Below are positions 6,030-7,329 of a DNA stretch of 7,329 nucleotides, piece by piece. The number at the start of each line of letters is the position of its first letter. The stretch's first letter is position 1. The notes under the pieces are model-generated. The model was given only the letters and a program-made list of their open reading frames with translations. It was not told the origin of the DNA and did not search any database. The position numbers were made by a program, and so were the translations under genes. Source of the stretch: Gammaproteobacteria bacterium (GTDB lineage: Bacteria > Pseudomonadota > Gammaproteobacteria > DSM-16500); the NCBI GenBank assembly GCA_013287025.1, contig JABDEN010000069.1, forward strand, positions 1-7,329, given 5' to 3'.

Positions 6030-6302
6030 ATGATGCGATTAATAATAAGTATAGCTTTCATCATACTCACAGGATGTGCGACGACGGTTACCACGGACGA
6101 GTATTATTATTCAGGTTATAGCCCAGATTTTCCTATTTATTATCCATCTTTAAGTACAGTTGATGAAGATCCAATGTACTATGACACTTATTTTGGTGGG
6201 CCTTTTTATTCTGGTCCATTCGAATATGGAAATTATGGGTTTAGCGCTTATGATTTGAATCGATATTATTATCATTCAAAACATTATCGTTATAGTCATT
6301 GA
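6030..6302 (+). CDS. Small tyrosine-rich lipoprotein of unknown function
   Basis: The 90-residue product begins with a short lipoprotein signal peptide: MMRLIISIAFIILTGC, with lipobox LTGC and Cys16 as the lipidated residue. Ala follows Cys, not Asp, so sorting to the outer membrane is expected in a Gram-negative cell. The 75-residue mature part has 18 tyrosines, often in YY or YYY clusters, with Gly, Pro, Phe and acidic residues, and ends with a His/Tyr-rich tail (YYYHSKHYRYSH). I see no domain. The start is set by GAGGTGA (6018-6024), 5 bases before ATG 6030; ATG 6033 is equally usable, and GTG 6021 lies within the Shine-Dalgarno and is unlikely. The gene is followed by the hydrolase gene 47 bases on, on the same strand. 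Small Tyr-rich surface lipoproteins occur in several intracellular bacteria, but no role can be assigned. Confidence 0.8.
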   Translation: MMRLIISIAFIILTGCATTVTTDEYYYSGYSPDFPIYYPSLSTVDEDPMYYDTYFGGPFYSGPFEYGNYGFSAYDLNRYYYHSKHYRYSH

Positions 6303-6316
6303 AATCTGATAAACTA

Positions 6317-6346
6317 ACTCCTCAAAAATATATAAAACTGAGGAGT
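6317..6346 (+). promoter_or_regulatory. Hairpin masking the hydrolase ribosome binding site
   Basis: ACTCCTCA (6317-6324) is a perfect reverse complement of TGAGGAGT (6339-6346), with a 14-base A/T loop. The right arm contains the Shine-Dalgarno GAGGAG (6340-6345) that serves ATG 6350. In RNA the stem would hide the ribosome binding site. Ribosomes leaving the lipoprotein stop at 6302 would be near enough to disturb it. The pairing is seen directly; a regulatory role is inferred. Confidence 0.5.
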
Positions 6347-6349
6347 AAG

Positions 6350-7249
6350 ATGAAAGCAACATTAAGAAACACCGAAATTTATTTTGATATCGCAGGCATG
6401 CAGCTTGCGCCGGTAAAAAATGAATTTGTCGAAAAACCCGTGCTATTTATGCTACACGGTGGCCCTGGCGGGGATCATTTACGTTTTAAACAACATTCCC
6501 TCGAGTTACAAGATAGCGCACAGCTCGTTTTTATTGATCATCGAGGCTGTGGTAGAAGCAAAAAAACCAAAGCAAAAGATTACACTTTAGAAAATAACAT
6601 TGAAGATATCGAAGCATTACGACAACACCTTGGTCTTTCTAAAATTTCAATTCTCGGCACTTCCTATGGCGGCGTGGTTGCACAAGGTTATGCAGTTCGT
6701 TACCCCAAAAACGTTGATAAATTAGTATTAGTCGTGACAGCGCCTAGCTTCCGATTTATTGAAGAGGCCAAAAAATTATTGAAACAACGCGGTACCCCAA
6801 AACAAATTAGTGCCGCACAAAAATTATGGGATGGTAGCTTTAAAAATAGCAAAGAAGTCGCAGATTTCTTTACATCCCTCGAATCGCTTTATTCCAACAA
6901 AGCCAAAAAGAAATCGAATGTGCTGAAATCCCCTACGATATGGTCGCATGAAGCGATAAATAACGGGTTCGGTGATTTTTTAAGAAAATACGATTTTGAA
7001 CCGCAATTAAAAAAAATCTCTGCAGATACTTTAGTGCTTGCCGGTGCAGATGATTGGATTTGTCCTCCTTCTCAATCAAAAATTATTGCAGCCAATATTC
7101 CGAATGCGAAATTGAAAATCTTCAAAAACGCAAGTCACGCTTTGGCTACTGATCAGCATGCTGATTATATTAAGACGATTAAAAAGTTTTTGAAGCCTGA
7201 GAAAACTGCGAAAATTTTGAAGAAAGTGAAAAGTTCTAAGAAAAAATAG
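6350..7249 (+). CDS. Alpha/beta hydrolase, proline iminopeptidase-like
   Basis: The 299-residue protein is an alpha/beta-fold serine hydrolase of the proline iminopeptidase type, peptidase family S33. Motifs in order: HGGPG (36-40), the oxyanion-hole loop; DHRGCGRS, conserved after strand four; GTSYGG (103-108), the nucleophile elbow with Ser105; GADDWICP with likely catalytic Asp235; and SH with His263. All triad members are present and length is normal for the family. Family members remove N-terminal proline from peptides, but many relatives act on esters or amides, so the substrate is open. No signal peptide is seen, hence cytoplasmic. A Lys-rich tail (KILKKVKSSKKK) ends the protein. Start: ATG 6350 follows GAGGAG by 4 bases and gives the usual N-terminus. 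An in-frame TTG at 6299, overlapping the lipoprotein stop, would add 17 unlikely residues and lacks a ribosome binding site. Co-transcription with the lipoprotein gene is likely. Confidence 0.9.
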   Translation: MKATLRNTEIYFDIAGMQLAPVKNEFVEKPVLFMLHGGPGGDHLRFKQHSLELQDSAQLVFIDHRGCGRSKKTKAKDYTLENNIEDIEALRQHLGLSKISILGTSYGGVVAQGYAVRYPKNVDKLVLVVTAPSFRFIEEAKKLLKQRGTPKQISAAQKLWDGSFKNSKEVADFFTSLESLYSNKAKKKSNVLKSPTIWSHEAINNGFGDFLRKYDFEPQLKKISADTLVLAGADDWICPPSQSKIIAANIPNAKLKIFKNASHALATDQHADYIKTIKKFLKPEKTAKILKKVKSSKKK

Positions 7250-7260
7250 TTACAAAAGTA

Positions 7261-7329
7261 CCCTGTCATGCCAGCATGCTTTTAGCTGGCATCCAGGGGA
7301 CTTCGCTAAATGCTAACTGGATGCCTGCC
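7261..7329. repeat. TGTCAT-type palindromic repeat, cut by the window end
   Basis: TGTCAT (7264-7269) opens an arm whose hairpin is ATGCCAGC (7268-7275) with GCTGGCAT (7285-7292). CCCTG (7261-7265) and CAGGG (7294-7298) can extend it across a small bulge. A palindrome AGCATGCT (7273-7280) lies partly in the loop. ATCCAG (7291-7296) is then complementary to CTGGAT (7317-7322), which begins the second arm, and the window stops at 7329 inside that arm. The plan is the same as the repeat at 2907-2967 with a different stem sequence. It starts 11 bases after the hydrolase stop and has no T-run, so I do not call it a terminator. Confidence 0.75.

Noticed and set aside
6299..6349. TTG start at 6299 for the hydrolase, overlapping the lipoprotein stop
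   Set aside because: No Shine-Dalgarno precedes it, the added residues do not fit the family N-terminus, and ATG 6350 has GAGGAG upstream.

Overview
The window is AT-rich bacterial DNA with short intergenic gaps, and the gaps are full of palindromic repeats. Five protein genes are visible, plus one that probably enters from the left edge. Protein style, low GC and the dispersed repeats (TGTCAT...ATGACA palindromes, CCCTCTCCC/GGGAGAGGG hairpins) suggest a gammaproteobacterium. A Legionellales-like, possibly host-associated lineage fits, but this is an inference from general appearance, as no marker gene is present.

Layout. (1) Positions 1-1944, + strand: a long, mainly helical protein of unknown function whose frame is still open at base 1. 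(2) 1965-2078: a composite inverted repeat. (3) 2082-2858, - strand: cysQ, the 3'(2'),5'-bisphosphate nucleotidase that removes PAP. (4) 2907-2967: a nested palindromic repeat in the divergent gap. (5) 3008-4708, + strand: a fused ATP sulfurylase/APS kinase that makes PAPS. (6) 4713-5753, + strand: a PAPS-dependent sulfotransferase, 4 bases downstream and coupled to the previous gene. (7) 5761-5914: a long inverted repeat containing a terminator-like hairpin. (8) 6030-6302, + strand: a tiny tyrosine-rich lipoprotein. (9) 6350-7249, + strand: a proline-iminopeptidase-type alpha/beta hydrolase whose ribosome binding site lies in a hairpin. (10) 7261-7329: a repeat cut by the window end.

The central block (cysQ, sat/cysC, sulfotransferase) reads as a compact sulfation module. 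Sulfate is activated to APS and then PAPS by the fused enzyme. The sulfotransferase moves the sulfuryl group to an acceptor, and CysQ hydrolyses the inhibitory by-product PAP. No PAPS reductase or sulfite reductase gene is present, so within this window the module points to sulfation of a product rather than sulfur assimilation. The acceptor cannot be read from the sequence.

The most unusual DNA-level feature is the set of intergenic repeats. Three of the four are two-armed palindromes in which each arm is itself a hairpin. Where both arms are visible, the two arms differ by paired changes that keep the hairpin.
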